Shown: in pieces, positions 36,582 to 46,363 of the stretch
Position numbering within the stretch: position 1 is the stretch's first letter
How the letters are laid out: each line of letters starts with the position of its first letter
Source: Dolichospermum sp. DET69
GTDB taxonomy: Bacteria; Cyanobacteriota; Cyanobacteriia; Cyanobacteriales; Nostocaceae
DNA: 64,000 nt
Direction: 5' to 3'
Assembly (NCBI GenBank): GCA_017355425.1
Contig: CP070233.1
Span: forward strand, 2,149,501 to 2,213,500
The notes under the pieces: model-generated
The model's database searches: none
What the model was told of the DNA's origin: nothing
What the model saw: only the letters and a program-made list of their open reading frames with translations
Translations under genes and position numbers: made by a program

Positions 36582-37154
36582 TTACTCAACTTCATTAAAC
36601 AGATGTTCTTCTAACAGGGGTTGAAATTTACGGAACTCTTCAGGAGAAAGTAATTCTGGTTCCCCCGTTTTAGTAATTCTGGCAAAAAAGAGCAGAGGAT
36701 CAAGGGGAGTATAAATTGCATACTCCTGATCATCATGATAAAAAGTGGCAATTTCCATTAATTGTTCTGGTTCTAAACCGTTTTCTTCATCTTCAATTTC
36801 TAAAGTAAAGAATTTCGATTCATCTTCAGGAGGCAACTCACCTGCTACAGTCAAAGCATGAGCAGTATTCTTGAGAATCAGGTTTTGCTCAGAAAGAACA
36901 GCTTGAGCAGTGCCGAAAATTTCCTCAATCATATCATCATCTTCGACTAAGACGGCTTCTTCGTCATCGCCATCAACTTGCCAAGCAAAAATTTCTATTG
37001 GTGCATCCACAGGGAGAAGGAGAACATATGTCTCACCCTCCACTGAGAGTGTATGCTCAATGTAACATTCTAGGGTTCGTTTTAGCTCATCTGTTAAAAT
37101 CAGAGAACTCTCGGAATCGTGATCATTGTCTTCAGGAAATGGAGATGAATTCAT
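36582..37154 (-). CDS. DUF3727 acidic protein
   Basis: About 190 residues from the ATG at 37154 (MNSSPFPEDNDHDSESSLIL); the longer TTG start at 37178 is less likely. Very acidic, with no membrane span. The domain (LPVDAPIEIFAWQ ... EEIFGTAQAVLSEQNLILKNTAHALTVAGELP) matches the cyanobacteria/plant DUF3727 group, annotated only as conserved. It lies 128 bp downstream of ruvX on the same strand. Confidence 0.8.
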   Translation of the reverse strand: MNSSPFPEDNDHDSESSLILTDELKRTLECYIEHTLSVEGETYVLLLPVDAPIEIFAWQVDGDDEEAVLVEDDDMIEEIFGTAQAVLSEQNLILKNTAHALTVAGELPPEDESKFFTLEIEDEENGLEPEQLMEIATFYHDDQEYAIYTPLDPLLFFARITKTGEPELLSPEEFRKFQPLLEEHLFNEVE

Positions 37155-37282
37155 AGGTAAATTATGTAACTTTAACAATACTCTTACAATATGGAAATCA
37201 TTGAACCGCTAAATGACAGCCGATGTCAACCATAAATTCAGAGATACAAGTAATAGTTTTTAGAATACCATGTTAAAAGGGA

Positions 37283-37759
37283 TCACTCGTCAGTAAATGT
37301 TACTGATCTCTGTAACGAACTGCGCCTAGCATCCAACCACTGTTGTAAAATCAATGCAGCAGCCTTACGATCAATTAAACCCTTGTTCCTGGACGGGGAG
37401 CGATTTTCAGCTATTATCAGTTGTTCTGCTTGATAAGAAGTTAATCTTTCATCCATATATTCCAAAGGAAGTTTGAGCGCCTCAGCTAGTCTAGCCGCAA
37501 ATTTTTGGACATGACGGGCTTGAAACCCTATAGTACCGTCCATAGAATAAGGTAAACCAACAACGAGAAGTTGCACTTGTCGCTCATTGACTATTTGCTG
37601 GATTTTCTCCACATCTTCCACAAAAGATTTGCGCTCAATCGTAGTGATACCCGTAGCAATCAAACCAGTACCATCACACCCTGCCAGTCCAATGCGTTTA
37701 CTACCAACATCAACACCTAAAGCGGAGATAAATGATTTTGATTGCTGTTGAGAGATCAC
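37283..37759 (-). CDS. ruvX: Putative pre-16S rRNA nuclease / Holliday junction resolvase RuvX (YqgF)
   Basis: 158 residues from the GTG at 37759, which overlaps the TAG of the upstream GNAT gene by one base; the much longer open frame is not protein-like. RNase-H-fold motifs are ALGVDVGSKRIGLA, LLVVGLPYSMDGT, MDERLTSYQAEQ and DRKAAALILQQWLD. YqgF trims 16S rRNA ends in E. coli; resolvase activity has also been proposed. Confidence 0.9.
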   Translation of the reverse strand: MISQQQSKSFISALGVDVGSKRIGLAGCDGTGLIATGITTIERKSFVEDVEKIQQIVNERQVQLLVVGLPYSMDGTIGFQARHVQKFAARLAEALKLPLEYMDERLTSYQAEQLIIAENRSPSRNKGLIDRKAAALILQQWLDARRSSLQRSVTFTDE

Positions 37760-39006
37760 TATTGTTGCTCCTGGGTTGGATCTGCGGCTGAATCTAATGG
37801 ACAAGATGTATCTATTATATTCGAGTTTTGATGAGAAAAAGCTACAATTTCCGACTGCACTGGTATAGCTCTTTCTGGCTGTACCTGCTGTGGTTGCGGC
37901 ATCCATGACATCCCCCCAGGTATGGGCTTCCGGGTTGGTTGCAGCCCTTGTAACATTTCTTGCCACTGAATCCCCTCTAAGGAGACAAATTTCGATTCTC
38001 GCAGTTTATGCCAGACTGAACGAGACATGATTAGGGTATGTTCTCGGCGTTTAGCCCCAATGCGTTCTAAATATTCTTCTCTTTCTGGTTGATAGTCTGA
38101 AGAGGCTAATTGTAAACCTTGTTGGGGAAAATCTTGGGCAATCCGAGCTAATTGAGACAATAGTTCTGGATATAACCAAGTATAAGCCGGATGAACCGTC
38201 AGTGTAGCTATATGGGGATTTGTGCCTGTGCGATCAAGTTGCACCTGGAAATAACCAATAGCTGCTTTCCGCTGGGGTTCAAAGACATAACCACTCACAA
38301 CTTCTGTTTTTGTCATCCACTGCTTGAGCGCGTCACCAATAGCCCCAAACAAAGTAGTTTTAAAGTCGTGGGTATGACGATCAAATACTTGCCTTACCAA
38401 AGGTGGCATTGCTGCTGTATCTAGTTGATATAGCAAGGGAGCATCAGCATTACTGACTGGTAATAAATTGGGTAAATCTGGCTCAGTTTGGATTAATTCC
38501 GCTAATAGCTGGGGACTAATTTCCCAGTATGTCATTTCTGCCAGCCGTTGAAATCCATTGTGGCGATAAAGTGCTAAGGCATCAACGTCATTGATATTAA
38601 CTTCTAATATCCACGTCCGCGCTTCTAAAATTGATTCAAAGCAATGGCGCAGGAGTTGTGAACCTACCCCCATCTTGTCGCCAGTCCCTGCTAACATTAC
38701 CCGGTCAATTCGCCAAGTGCTGCGAGTCCGGTTAAAGGGCGATACTTGAATCATTCCCAGTAGTATCCGTCCCTGTTCGGCAACATAGCCCCAGAAGCGG
38801 TACTGTAGTGGGTTGGGAAACCAGCTTAAGAATTTGAGTAACCCATACCAGTGTCGTAGCCATTGCATTTGCCGCATGGCTGCACCAGCTTCTTGGGGAG
38901 AAAGATGGGACAATGATTCTTGAGTTAAGCGGTCAATTCCGTCCAAATCCCTATGTTGGACTGGCCGGATAACAACGCTGAGGTTTCGAGGGAGTAGTGA
39001 GGTCAT
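37759..39006 (-). CDS. GNAT-family N-acetyltransferase, two-domain
   Basis: 415 residues. Residues about 10-170 form a GNAT domain with the acetyl-CoA loop region GTGDKMGVGSQLL near 110 and VNINDVDALALYRHNGFQ. A second, more divergent GNAT-like half spans about 190-330 (AAIGYFQVQ ... ATLTVHPAYTWLYPELLSQL). The C-terminal 70 residues are Pro/Gln-rich. Substrate unknown. It is translationally linked to ruvX (one-base overlap). Confidence 0.85.
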   Translation of the reverse strand: MTSLLPRNLSVVIRPVQHRDLDGIDRLTQESLSHLSPQEAGAAMRQMQWLRHWYGLLKFLSWFPNPLQYRFWGYVAEQGRILLGMIQVSPFNRTRSTWRIDRVMLAGTGDKMGVGSQLLRHCFESILEARTWILEVNINDVDALALYRHNGFQRLAEMTYWEISPQLLAELIQTEPDLPNLLPVSNADAPLLYQLDTAAMPPLVRQVFDRHTHDFKTTLFGAIGDALKQWMTKTEVVSGYVFEPQRKAAIGYFQVQLDRTGTNPHIATLTVHPAYTWLYPELLSQLARIAQDFPQQGLQLASSDYQPEREEYLERIGAKRREHTLIMSRSVWHKLRESKFVSLEGIQWQEMLQGLQPTRKPIPGGMSWMPQPQQVQPERAIPVQSEIVAFSHQNSNIIDTSCPLDSAADPTQEQQ

Positions 39007-39230
39007 GTTGATTCAAGCCGCCATTTAACCTTTACAAAATTATGAGTATTGATGTAATGCTGCAATTATTCTAACGGTCTTCTGCTCTTAGGTCTTGTTC
39101 CCAAAGAGTGATTTTCTTAACTAGATATGTAAAAAAATATCAAAAGCAGAAACCGCGAGTACACCCTTGGGGTGAAAACCACAATATCTGCTTCTATTTT
39201 ATGTTAATTTTGGTAAAAATGCTTTTAAAT

Positions 39231-39437
39231 CTATAACCCTTGGCGAGAAGCGAATTTTTCAAAATCGGCTTGGGTTTGATGTAGTAATTGTTGACGACTA
39301 TCTTGTATTGTTTGTTTGAAGTTGGGAACCAAGTTACGAGCTTGTAATGTCATATGCAGTTGTAGATGAGCAACGTATTCACTTGTATCTTGGTTATCTA
39401 CAGTTGCGCCTGTTAGTACATTTGATTTCATTGCCAC
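39231..39437 (-). CDS. Small uncharacterised helical protein
   Basis: 68 residues with a GTG start 6 nt after an AAGGAG ribosome site (an ATG two codons in is the alternative). Helical and Gln-rich (HLQLHMTLQARNLVPNFKQT), no Cys, no membrane span. Not recognised; the good ribosome site and protein-like composition argue for a real gene. Confidence 0.5.
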   Translation of the reverse strand: MAMKSNVLTGATVDNQDTSEYVAHLQLHMTLQARNLVPNFKQTIQDSRQQLLHQTQADFEKFASRQGL

Positions 39438-39560
39438 TGGGTTCTCCTTGGTGAATTCGGTGTAATTGCTTTCCTAGCCTAGATTAGAAGTTATCATTTT
39501 TTTTACCTAACTGCCTATTTCGCAATGAAGTGTAATGATTGGAAAGGAGGGAACAGCCAA

Positions 39561-39666
39561 TACAGCGGTTCTTGATTGAGTGAGGTACATGAACCCCACC
39601 CCCAACCCCCTCCCCGCAAGCAAGGAGGGGGCTATGATGTAACTCATAACAGCAGGAAGTGCTGTA
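39561..39666. mobile_element. 106-bp MITE, copy 3
   Basis: TACAGCGGTT at the left, AAGTGCTGTA at the right, 106 bp, with the same GC-rich core as copy 1. TA at both ends. Nearly identical to copy 4 at 44713. Confidence 0.85.
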
Positions 39667-39707
39667 ATCAAGATCAATAACCTGATTTTTTACCAAATAA
39701 AAATTTT

Positions 39708-40145
39708 CTAATCCTCCCAAAGTGTATAAGTTTCGTTAAAAACTTCATCCCAACTTAAAGCAATAATATCTGGTTTTTTGCCCATTTCATCTCTAGCATC
39801 CTGTTTTGCAGCCAGAAAACAATTATTCCAAATAGATTCCAAAAAATCTCGATTGAGACTTGGCATTTCTTCTTGACTGGCAGTAATTTCTGCCCTAGCT
39901 GAACGAATAGAAATTACCCAACTAGCACTACGTTTTTCTGGTTGACATTTCCACTTAATTATATGCAGTATCAATCGAGTTAGGCGATTAATTACTGCTC
40001 TTTTTTCTGATCGCCCCATAGACTCGGATAAACTCTCTAAAATATAATCAACTTCTTTCATTTTCCCCTCCTCTAGCAGTTGTTTTGCTTTCACTACAGC
40101 TAAATATGGTGATTGAAAAACCAGTTCATCATAAGGTACTGTCAT
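39708..40145 (-). CDS. DUF29-family protein
   Basis: 145 residues. The hallmark of DUF29 is visible: ILESLSESMGRSEKRAVINRLTRLILHIIKWKCQPEKRSASWV. The family is common in cyanobacteria, often in multiple copies, and has no assigned function. The N-terminus (PYDELVFQSPYLAVVKAKQLLEEG) is somewhat unlike the usual LYExDF start. It appears complete. Confidence 0.75.
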   Translation of the reverse strand: MTVPYDELVFQSPYLAVVKAKQLLEEGKMKEVDYILESLSESMGRSEKRAVINRLTRLILHIIKWKCQPEKRSASWVISIRSARAEITASQEEMPSLNRDFLESIWNNCFLAAKQDARDEMGKKPDIIALSWDEVFNETYTLWED

Positions 40146-40415
40146 AATTGATAACTCCTTGGCTTGTTTTTTCCTAAATCTTGCATAAAAGATGGTACTG
40201 TTTTAACAACTTATAGAAAAATATCCCTTTGTGATTAGATACAATTAACGATAACCTCCACTTTAAGAGTATTGTAGGTTTACAAATCAGTCAATAATCT
40301 TACTTTCCATAAAATCATCATAAACACATCATATTATTAATTTTATATGCCTATACTTGACGATTAACGATAGACTGTTAATTATAGATAAGTAACTCAA
40401 AACTCAATACACAAA

Positions 40416-42164
40416 ATGATTTCAGAACTCTCTCCCAAAATTCCTTATTTAGTGGGAATGTCTCAACCAGAAACCCATCTGTTTGAGGTGACTTTACACA
40501 TTGTCAACTATCCATCAACAGTTCTCGATTTGAAAATGCCAGTGTGGACTCCTGGTTCATATTTAGTGCGGGAATATGAGAGACATTTACAAGATTTTGT
40601 GGCTGTTGCTGACAGTGAACCTTTATCTTGGCATAAAGTTAGTAAAAATCATTGGCAGGTAGAAAAGGGTGCTGTTTCAGAAATAACTATTAATTACCGT
40701 GTATTTGCCAATGAACTAACAGTTCGGACTAATCATTTAGATGCTACTCACGGTTATTTTAACGGTGCAGCGTTGTTTTTGAGAATTCCTGGGTGGGAAA
40801 ATTTACCCATGCAAATAACAGTAATTCCAGCCAACCCTAAATGGCAAGTAACTTCTAGTTTACCACTGGTTGCAGAAACAGTAAATACTTTTTTAGCAGC
40901 AGATTTTGATACTTTAGTTGATAGTCCTTTTGAAATTGGTTGTCATCAATTATATAATTTTGAAGTTTTGGGTAAACCCCATGAATTAGCAGTTTGGGGA
41001 AAAGGAAATTTTCAACCACAACAAATGATTGCTGATTGCCAAAAAATTATTGAGGTAGAATCACAAATGTTTGGTGGTTTACCTTATGATAGATATGTGT
41101 TTTTTCTGCATTTACTTCAGCAAGGTTTTGGTGGTTTAGAACATAAAAATTCTTGTTCTTTAATTTATCAAAGATTTGGATTTCGGACTCAGGATAAATA
41201 TGAACCGTTTTTACAATTAGTTGCCCATGAATTCTTTCATTTATGGAATGTTAAAAGAATTCGTCCCCAAGGGTTAGAGGTTTTTGATTATGATCAGGAA
41301 AACTATACGCCATCTTTATGGTTTTGTGAAGGAACAACCAGTTATTATGATTTAATAATTCCTTTACGAGCAGGTATTTATAATGCTAAGGCATATTTAA
41401 ACTATTTGAGTAAGGAGATTACTAGATATTTGCTAACTCCCGGACGAAAGGTACAACCTTTATCAGAGTCCAGTTTTGATGCTTGGATTAAACTTTATCG
41501 GCCAGATGCTAATAGTGGTAATTCACAAATTTCCTATTATTTAAAAGGGGAAATGGTGTCACTTTTATTAGATTTATTAATCCGCGTTAATCATCAAAAT
41601 CAGCGTTCTTTAGATGATGTAATGCGGCAAATGTGGAAGCAGTTTGGAAAAGCAGAAATTGGTTATACTCCAGAACAGTTGGAGGGTGTAATTGAGTCTG
41701 TAGCGGGTATGGATTTAGGAGATTTCTTTAAACGCTATCTTCATGGTTTGGAAGATTTACCATTTAATCAGTATTTACAACCTTTTGGTTTGCAATTAGT
41801 TGAAGGAAACAATGAAGAACCTTATTTAGGTGTGCGGATAAATACTGAAAATGGGCGAGAGATAATTAAATTTGTCGAAGCGGGTTCACCTGCACAAAAG
41901 GCGGGTATTGATGCAGGAAATGAGTTATTAGCTATTGATGGCATTAAGGTAGGAAATCAGTTAAATGAGCGCTTAAAGGATTATCAAGTAAATGATTCTA
42001 TCCAAGTTACTGTTTTTCATCAAGATGAATTGCGGACTTATTCTGTGAATCTAGCTGCACCAATTGCTGGTAAGTATCAACTCAAAGCTATGGAAAATCC
42101 TTCTTCTACAGAAATGGAGAACTTTGCAGGTTGGTTAGGTGTACCTTTGACAGCTATTGAGTAA
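40416..42164 (+). CDS. M61 glycyl-aminopeptidase-like metallopeptidase with PDZ
   Basis: 582 residues. The zinc site HEFFH is at 271-275 with the second Glu in WFCEGTTSYYD near 310, and the GGLEH substrate loop at 239-243. A PDZ domain covers about 470-550 (FVEAGSPAQKAGIDAGNELLAIDG). No signal peptide, so it is probably cytoplasmic. M61 enzymes release N-terminal Gly/Ala residues. All catalytic residues are intact. Confidence 0.9.
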   Translation: MISELSPKIPYLVGMSQPETHLFEVTLHIVNYPSTVLDLKMPVWTPGSYLVREYERHLQDFVAVADSEPLSWHKVSKNHWQVEKGAVSEITINYRVFANELTVRTNHLDATHGYFNGAALFLRIPGWENLPMQITVIPANPKWQVTSSLPLVAETVNTFLAADFDTLVDSPFEIGCHQLYNFEVLGKPHELAVWGKGNFQPQQMIADCQKIIEVESQMFGGLPYDRYVFFLHLLQQGFGGLEHKNSCSLIYQRFGFRTQDKYEPFLQLVAHEFFHLWNVKRIRPQGLEVFDYDQENYTPSLWFCEGTTSYYDLIIPLRAGIYNAKAYLNYLSKEITRYLLTPGRKVQPLSESSFDAWIKLYRPDANSGNSQISYYLKGEMVSLLLDLLIRVNHQNQRSLDDVMRQMWKQFGKAEIGYTPEQLEGVIESVAGMDLGDFFKRYLHGLEDLPFNQYLQPFGLQLVEGNNEEPYLGVRINTENGREIIKFVEAGSPAQKAGIDAGNELLAIDGIKVGNQLNERLKDYQVNDSIQVTVFHQDELRTYSVNLAAPIAGKYQLKAMENPSSTEMENFAGWLGVPLTAIE

Positions 42165-42287
42165 TATTAGAGATGAAATTGTCTGAATCAGGATGCTCTG
42201 GATTCAAGGATTAACAGGATAAGAAAATATAGATAATTTAATTAAATCTTGTAGATCTTTAAATCTTTTAAATCCTGATGCAGATGA

Positions 42288-43022
42288 TTAATGACTTTTT
42301 AATACTCCTAGTTCTTTCTGAATTGGTAAAATGTCTAAAGTATCAGTTTGGGAACAATATTTCAGATCTTCTAAACATTTTAAACGTAATAATCGTTGAC
42401 CATGACTAGCTTGATGAAGTAGTCCTAATAAGTCATTTTGCCATTGGGAATAAAGAGCGATCGCACCAATCGCCTCATCATTACCACTAATTTCTTCTAG
42501 GGAACAATTAGTTTGTTGCCAAATACTATGAGCGATCGCTCCAGCACACACTGTATCCTCTAAAGAATAACTACCTTCCCAGCCAGAACCAACAATCCAG
42601 ACGGTTTCCGGTTGTTTTTCTAATAGAAATTTAACTACTGCTGCCCGATTAATCAAAGCTGCTGCGAGGACAATGGGGGCATTTTGTATCCGTTGTAAAG
42701 CCCGTGTACCATTGGTGGTACTAATAAATAACCGTTTTCCTGCAACTAATTCTGCTGTGCAATCTAAGGGTGAGTTACCTAAGTCGAAACCAGCTACTTT
42801 AGCGCCACCCCGTTCTCCAGCCCTGAGTCGTTTTTCTGGAGGCCATTGTTCACTGACTGTCATCAGTTGATCTAAATCGCTGAAAACTTGCACAGCTTCA
42901 CCTCCAGCAGCTAAAACTGTGGACATTGTACTAGTTGCTCGTAGAACATCAACGGCGATCGCACATTCTGGAACTGTATCAGTTGGGGTTAATTCGGGAG
43001 TGTGATATACAAATATCTTCAC
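42288..43022 (-). CDS. comB: 2-phosphosulfolactate phosphatase-like ComB
   Basis: 244 residues. [49 protein letters not shown] and [12 protein letters not shown] are conserved ComB positions binding Mg2+ and phosphate. In methanogens ComB dephosphorylates phosphosulfolactate for coenzyme M; cyanobacteria lack that pathway, so its physiological substrate is uncertain. Complete. Confidence 0.88.
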   Translation of the reverse strand: MKIFVYHTPELTPTDTVPECAIAVDVLRATSTMSTVLAAGGEAVQVFSDLDQLMTVSEQWPPEKRLRAGERGGAKVAGFDLGNSPLDCTAELVAGKRLFISTTNGTRALQRIQNAPIVLAAALINRAAVVKFLLEKQPETVWIVGSGWEGSYSLEDTVCAGAIAHSIWQQTNCSLEEISGNDEAIGAIALYSQWQNDLLGLLHQASHGQRLLRLKCLEDLKYCSQTDTLDILPIQKELGVLKSH

Positions 43023-43308
43023 GTGCTGGCTACACCTATTTCATAAGACTGCGCTAATATTTTACCTACTTGATGTCACTAACTGATGATAATATTTACT
43101 AATAAGTAGGTTGGCGTTAAAAATTGTCGTTATGACAAGGGAACAGGGAACAGGGAACAGGAAGAGAGTTTTGGGCGATTTTACTTTTCTTCACATACCT
43201 TTAAATTTTTATGTTCACCTACTTACATAAGAGAGATAAAGACAATAGGCAAGAGTTAACAGGGTATTTTGAGTATTAATTTAGACCTGACTCAAAACTT
43301 GCTACTTA

Positions 43309-43689
43309 TTAAAACTTGGTAGTTGCCGCAGCCACAGCCAAAGCACCCCAACCCAGCATTAATGCCAATCCTCCCAATGGTGCAACTGCTCCCAAGGATT
43401 TGATCCCTGTTAGGCTCAGAGCATACAAGCTACCGGAAAAAATCATCACACCAATAATAAATAACCAACCACTAACTACCAGCGTAGTCGATGGAGTTTC
43501 TAAACGACTCATGAGCATGGCAACTACTAAAAGTGCTAGAGCATGATACATTTGATAACGAGCGCCAGTATCAAATATTTCTAGAGAGCGCTCGCTAATT
43601 TTTTCCCGCAAAGCATGAGCGCCAAAAGCACCACCAGCGACAGATAAACCGCCAAAAATGGCGGCTATAGTTAAGAAAAACTGTGTCAT
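43309..43689 (-). CDS. DUF423 small membrane protein
   Basis: 126 residues with four predicted membrane helices. The start (AAIFGGLSVAGGAFGAHALREKISE) and the GARYQMYHALALL segment are diagnostic of the DUF423/YgdD family, whose function is unknown. It follows the membrane protein gene at 43698 by 8 bp, so the two are probably co-transcribed. Confidence 0.85.
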   Translation of the reverse strand: MTQFFLTIAAIFGGLSVAGGAFGAHALREKISERSLEIFDTGARYQMYHALALLVVAMLMSRLETPSTTLVVSGWLFIIGVMIFSGSLYALSLTGIKSLGAVAPLGGLALMLGWGALAVAAATTKF

Positions 43690-43697
43690 CTGACCTA

Positions 43698-44180
43698 TTA
43701 AACATCAAAATGATATGATAAAGCCCCTTCTTCGTTTACTTGAAAATTTGCATTAAATTCTTTAGCTTTCTTATCTAAATATTGTTTAGCTTCCGCTGCT
43801 GGTAATTGGGACTGCATGGCAAAACTTAATAAAGTTACGCGACCTTGATTTTGTAGTAACATTTGATAAAACTGGGCTTGCAATTGTTCGCTGTTTTGTT
43901 GCTTTAATGCTTTTTTCTCTTGTTGACTTTGTTTATACAAGCCTAATGCTAACCAACTCCCCACGATGGCACTAGGAACACCAAAAATTATCCCTCCCAC
44001 AATAGTATCTTTACTCTCCTGAGCCGCATTGGGAGGTGAAAATACCTGTTCCCCCTCCACAGGATATATCGTTACTCCTGACTGAGCCGATTTATCTATG
44101 GCTTCTGATACTGATATCGCCAAAAACATGAATCCGAGTGTGAGTAACCAACCAGCAGCCAGTTTTTCAGCCGTCTTCAT
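43698..44180 (-). CDS. Uncharacterised two-span membrane protein
   Basis: 160 residues. Hydrophobic spans at about 8-27 (signal-like) and 60-82, separated by a polar loop, then a coiled-coil-like KQSQQEKKALKQQNSEQLQAQ and a winged-helix-like tail (GRVTLLSFAMQSQLPAAEAKQYLDKKAKEF). Not recognised as a named family; the tail resembles short HTH regions of cyanobacterial membrane proteins. Likely operon with DUF423. Confidence 0.65.
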   Translation of the reverse strand: MKTAEKLAAGWLLTLGFMFLAISVSEAIDKSAQSGVTIYPVEGEQVFSPPNAAQESKDTIVGGIIFGVPSAIVGSWLALGLYKQSQQEKKALKQQNSEQLQAQFYQMLLQNQGRVTLLSFAMQSQLPAAEAKQYLDKKAKEFNANFQVNEEGALSYHFDV

Positions 44181-44285
44181 AGTTCTACTTCAGATTTAGA
44201 CATTGCTTGTAATTTTAACCTTACTTATCTGAAGCTTCCAGTAATATTGCGAATTGTTGACGATTGATTTATGATGACTATCAGG

Positions 44286-44664
44286 ACTTACAAGATTACT
44301 CGGTAAGCGTAAAGCTCAGTCACTTTAGTGCTGAGATATAAGCGACACGGGCGAAAATATTTAGCCTAACTCGTTGACTAGTAACAGTAGGTGTGATATA
44401 CTTTCAAAAGTTCCATAATTTAAGTATAACTAAACAACGTAAAAACTTAACTAATTTGGTTGAGTGCGTAGTCATACCTAACAGTATTGCAGTTTAGGAA
44501 AGCTAAATTTGGTGAAAAATGAAATACAAAAATCGAGTACGGTAGGGATACGGTCATTAACGCTTTAGGAGAATCGACCTCTGTTTTTGTTGGAGTAATC
44601 CAGCAATTGTAAGTTGGCTCATTGATTAAAGAATCTCAGTGTCTAAAGACGGTGAGAGTGTCAA
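44286..44664 (-). ncRNA. HEARO-like (IscB omega-RNA-type) element, copy 2
   Basis: On the minus strand this is nearly identical over 379 bp to 19515-19894; the only visible differences cluster in a short stem around 44547-44557. Both boundaries coincide with those of copy 1 while the flanks differ. It has the same CGCCCGTGTCGC motif and CTCAG/CTGAG hairpin at the 3' end. No iscB ORF is adjacent on either side. The 5' end abuts the 70-bp tandem array. Confidence 0.6.
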
Positions 44665-46004
44665 GTGATTAATTAATTGCTTTCACAAATTAATTAATCA
44701 GATAAATCACATTACAGCGGTTCTTAATTGAGTGAGGTACATGAACCCCACCCCCAACCCCCTCCCCGCAAGCAAGGAGGGGGCTATGATGTAACTCATA
44801 ACAGCAGGAAGTGGTGTAATCACGCAAATCATAGTTCAGACCATAATTAATTGCGTTCACAAATTAATTAATCAGATAAATCACATTAATCACGCAAATC
44901 ATAGTTCAGACCATAATTAATTGCGTTCACAAATTAATTAATCAGATAAATCACATTAATCACGCAAATCATAGTTCAGACCATGATTAATTGCGTTCAC
45001 AAATTAATTAATCAGATAAATCACATTAATCACGCAAATCATAGTTCAGACCATGATTAATTGCGTTCACAAATTAATTAATCAGATAAATCACATTAAT
45101 CACGCAAATCATAGTTCAGACCATAATTAATTGCGTTCACAAATTAATTAATCAGATAAATCACATTAATCACGCAAATCATAGTTCAGACCATAATTAA
45201 TTGCGTTCACAAATTAATTAATCAGATAAATCACATTAATCACGCAAATCATAGTTCAGACCATAATTAATTGCGTTCACAAATTAATTAATCAGATAAA
45301 TCACATTAATCACGCAAATCATAGTTCAGACCATGATTAATTGCGTTCACAAATTAATTAATCAGATAAATCACATTAATCACGCAAATCATAGTTCAGA
45401 CCATGATTAATTGCGTTCACAAATTAATTAATCAGATAAATCACATTAATCACGCAAATCATAGTTCAGACCATGATTAATTGCGTTCACAAATTAATTA
45501 ATCAGATAAATCACATTAATCACGCAAATCATAGTTCAGACCATAATTAATTGCGTTCACAAATTAATTAATCAGATAAATCACATTAATCACGCAAATC
45601 ATAGTTCAGACCATGATTAATTGCGTTCACAAATTAATTAATCAGATAAATCACATTAATCACGCAAATCATAGTTCAGACCATGATTAATTGCGTTCAC
45701 AAATTAATTAATCAGATAAATCACATTAATCACGCAAATCATAGTTCAGACCATAATTAATTGCGTTCACAAATTAATTAATCAGATAAATCACATTAAT
45801 CACGCAAATCATAGTTCAGACCATAATTAATTGCGTTCACAAATTAATTAATCAGATAAATCACATTAATCACGCAAATCATAGTTCAGACCATAATTAA
45901 TTGCGTTCACAAATTAATTAATCAGATAAATCACATTAATCACGCAAATCATAGTTCAGACCATAATTAATTGCGTTCACAAATTAATTAATCAGATAAA
46001 TCAC
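44665..46004. repeat. 70-bp tandem repeat array, about 18 units
   Basis: A partial unit (44665-44712) interrupted by a MITE is followed by 16 complete 70-bp units starting at 44819, 44889, 44959 and so on, and a last 66-bp unit ending at 46004. Units are identical except for one A/G site (CCATAATT or CCATGATT). In order the site reads A A G G A A A G G G A G G A A A A. Each unit contains AATTAATTAAT-type dyads. No spacer variation, so not CRISPR. Confidence 0.95.
44713..44818. mobile_element. 106-bp MITE, copy 4, inserted in the array
   Basis: TACAGCGGTT ... GTGGTGTA, 106 bp, nearly identical to copy 3. Removing it and one TA restores the array sequence (AATCACATTAATCACG) exactly, which shows insertion at a TA dinucleotide with TA duplication. 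Confidence 0.9.
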
Positions 46005-46281
46005 AAAAAAGACCAAAGGGATCTGGACGTACTACTGTCATCCCAATTAATCGCATAATCCCTCTATTAGTTGGGATAACTTCACAAATTACTTCTGTTT
46101 TACTATTGGGTAAAAGTGGTGGTAAATCTATAGCATTAATTGTTCCACATTGTTTGCGAGAAACTAGCCATAACCACCGATAAGAGCCTAATTTTATATC
46201 AAGAGAACTCCGGTTACTTTCTTCAAAAATATTATATTGATAGTAGAACCAAATACCAAACATTCCCCAACTGTTAACCAC
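45988..46281 (-). pseudogene. DUF58 protein fragment cut off by the array
   Basis: The frame encodes a segment typical of DUF58 N-terminal regions: LPPLLPNSKTEVICEVIPTN then RGIMRLIGMTVVRPDPFGLF. Directly after FGLF the sequence becomes the tandem array and stops (CDLSD). The von Willebrand-like domain that follows in DUF58 proteins is absent. The 5' end also looks incomplete (GTG start at 46281, stop about 30 bp upstream in frame). An internal fragment of about 90 codons is left. Confidence 0.65.
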
Positions 46282-46363
46282 AAATGGAGAAAAAAGACTT
46301 GTCTAAATTGTTGTTATGCGTAAAAATCGGGGCTAAGAAATTAATAGGATATTCTCATTCCAA

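Noticed and set aside
37760-37966. Long N-terminal extension of RuvX
   Set aside because: It is antisense-like sequence inside the GNAT coding region; the GTG at 37759 gives the normal length.
39484-39720. Minus-strand ORF of 78 codons
   Set aside because: Most of it is the 106-bp MITE read through; the same translated motif occurs at other MITE copies.
44665-46004. CRISPR array
   Set aside because: The 70-bp units are contiguous and virtually identical, with no variable spacers and no cas genes nearby.
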